Shown: positions 62,872-64,000 of the stretch, piece by piece
Layout: each line of letters opens with the position of its first letter
Position numbering within the stretch: the first letter of the stretch is position 1
Assembly (NCBI RefSeq): GCF_003703395.1
Contig: NZ_RDQN01000001.1
Span: 248,001 to 312,000, forward strand
DNA from: Pseudoxanthomonas spadix
Lineage (GTDB): Bacteria > Pseudomonadota > Gammaproteobacteria > Xanthomonadales > Xanthomonadaceae
DNA length: 64,000 bases
Reading direction: 5' to 3'
The notes under the pieces: model-generated
The model's input: the letters and a program-made list of their open reading frames with translations, nothing else
Databases searched by the model: none
What the model was told of the DNA's origin: nothing
Translations under genes and position numbers: made by a program

Positions 62872-64000
62872 TCAGATCAGTTCCAGCGCAATGGCCGTGG
62901 CTTCGCCCCCGCCGATGCAAAGCGACGCGATGCCACGGCGCTTACCCTGCACGCGCAGGGCGTTGATCAGCGTGACGACCAGGCGCGCGCCCGATGCACC
63001 GATCGGATGACCCAGCGCGCAGGCACCGCCATGGACGTTGACCTTCTCGCGCGCAATGCCAAGCTCCCTGATCGGGACCATGGCGACCACCGCAAAGGCC
63101 TCGTTGATCTCGAACAGGTCCACCTGCTCCACCGACCAGCCGGCCTTTTCCAGCACGCGCTGGATGGCGCCGACCGGGGCAGTGGTGAACCACTGCGGAT
63201 CCTGCGAGAAGGTCGCGTGCGCCACGATCCGCGCCAGCGGGGTGATCCCGCGCCTGGCTGCCTCGTCCGCACTGAGCAGCAGCGTGGCCGCCGCGCCGTC
63301 GGAAATGCTGGAGGAACTGGCCGCGGTCACCGTGCCGTCCTGCTTGAAGGCCGGCTTGAGCGAGGGGATCCTGGCGATGTCCGCCTTGCCGGGCTGCTCG
63401 TCGCTGCCGACGCTGACCTCACCCTTGCGGGTGGTCACGGTGAAGGGAACGATCTCGCCTTCAAATGCGCCCGAAGCCTGCGCGGCCCGTGCGCGCTCGA
63501 CCGAGCCGATCGCGTAGGCGTCCTGGTCCTGGCGACTGAAGCCGTATTTTTCCGCGGTGGCTTCGCCGAACACGCCCATGGCCTGGCCGTCGTACGGGTT
63601 GACCAGCCCATCCCAGGACATGTGGTCGATCGCCTTGAAATCGCCGAAGCGGTTGCCCGTGCGCGAATTGGGGATCATGTGCGGCGCGTTGGTCATCGAT
63701 TCCATGCCACCGGCCACCACGATCTGCGCCGAGCCGGCCTTGATCAGGTCATGCCCCAGCATGATGGTCTTCATGCCCGATCCGCAGACCTTGTTGACCG
63801 TGGTGCAGCCGGTCGAGGAGGGAATGCCGGCCGCCAGCGCTGCCTGGCGGGCGGGCGCCTGGCCCAGGTTGGCCGGCAGCACGCAACCCATCAGCACCTC
63901 GCTGACGTCGGCCGCCGGCACGCCGGATTGGGCAAGCACCGCGCGGATGGCTGCCGCGCCCAGCTGCGGGGCGGGTACGCCGGTGAACTGGCCAAGGAAG
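62872..64000 (-). CDS. acetyl-CoA acetyltransferase (thiolase), 5' truncated by the window edge
   Basis: A thiolase II that joins two acetyl-CoA molecules or cleaves acetoacetyl-CoA. The frame stays open to base 64000, so the start lies outside the window; the first residues seen are FLGQFTGVPAPQLGAAAIRA. The nucleophilic Cys is in VNKVCGSGMKT, and the His and second Cys lie in NVHGGACALGHPIGASGARL and IASLCIGGGEA. Length and motifs fit AtoB/PhaA. Whether it serves polyhydroxybutyrate or fatty acid metabolism cannot be told here. Confidence 0.93.
   Translation of the reverse strand, partial: FLGQFTGVPAPQLGAAAIRAVLAQSGVPAADVSEVLMGCVLPANLGQAPARQAALAAGIPSSTGCTTVNKVCGSGMKTIMLGHDLIKAGSAQIVVAGGMESMTNAPHMIPNSRTGNRFGDFKAIDHMSWDGLVNPYDGQAMGVFGEATAEKYGFSRQDQDAYAIGSVERARAAQASGAFEGEIVPFTVTTRKGEVSVGSDEQPGKADIARIPSLKPAFKQDGTVTAASSSSISDGAAATLLLSADEAARRGITPLARIVAHATFSQDPQWFTTAPVGAIQRVLEKAGWSVEQVDLFEINEAFAVVAMVPIRELGIAREKVNVHGGACALGHPIGASGARLVVTLINALRVQGKRRGIASLCIGGGEATAIALELI

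Overview
The window is high-GC chromosomal DNA from a gammaproteobacterium of the Xanthomonadaceae/Lysobacteraceae type (Stenotrophomonas, Pseudoxanthomonas, Lysobacter and relatives). Supporting signs are a rhodanese-MoeB fusion, a TrpR-family regulator heading the his operon, an HpyO-type urate hydroxylase, a feoAB operon ending in a small Cys-rich protein, and REP-like palindromes. No rRNA or tRNA gene was recognised, and the genus cannot be fixed from sequence alone.

Layout. 1-11.5 kb is core: der (5' truncated), moeA, moeB, a Kef-type antiporter, a flavoprotein, a DUF1244 gene, folD, guaB and guaA. guaA is followed by a frameshifted tyrosine integrase, as expected at this known island insertion site. 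12.3-19.7 kb is a stress island: a perfect FNR/Anr box drives a phosphoribosyltransferase, an erythromycin-esterase homologue and an alpha/beta hydrolase. Hsp20, a ParDE pair with a palindromic operator, and a GH15 glucoamylase follow. 19.8-27.4 kb is the complete histidine operon (hisR-GDCBHAF-IE), mostly with overlapping start and stop codons.

Purine catabolism is split in two. uraD and puuE lie at 27.4-28.9 kb. A LysR regulator, a Rieske oxygenase with its reductase, an AtzE/HpxY-like amidase, HpxW, allantoate amidohydrolase, an aminotransferase, HpxZ, HpyO and UraH lie at 37.3-48.5 kb. Together they would take urate through 5-hydroxyisourate, OHCU, allantoin, allantoate and ureidoglycine to oxalurate/oxamate-level products. 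The interval between (29-37 kb) is a patchwork of acquired DNA: an AbiE toxin-antitoxin pair, a frameshifted gene with a HEPN-like motif, the remnant of an NCS2 purine permease, two low-GC integron gene cassettes with attC sites but no integrase, a Phd/ParE pair, and nested partial copies of the 3' end of the LysR gene, each starting at the same dispersed repeat.

48.5-64 kb is largely core. It holds methionine salvage (mtnBDC), an APC permease, a NUDIX hydrolase, serA divergent from a D-2-hydroxyglutarate dehydrogenase-like gene, an EF-P-like factor, an SDR, a GNAT acetyltransferase, Fur-controlled feoAB, a zinc-ribbon/bactofilin pair, two alanine-rich lipoproteins and a thiolase cut by the window end. 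The least explained parts are the cassette block and LysR-repeat array (32.4-38.2 kb), the hairpin ending at the guaA start codon, the 184-bp palindrome after uraH, and the apparent HpxX-HpxY fusion.
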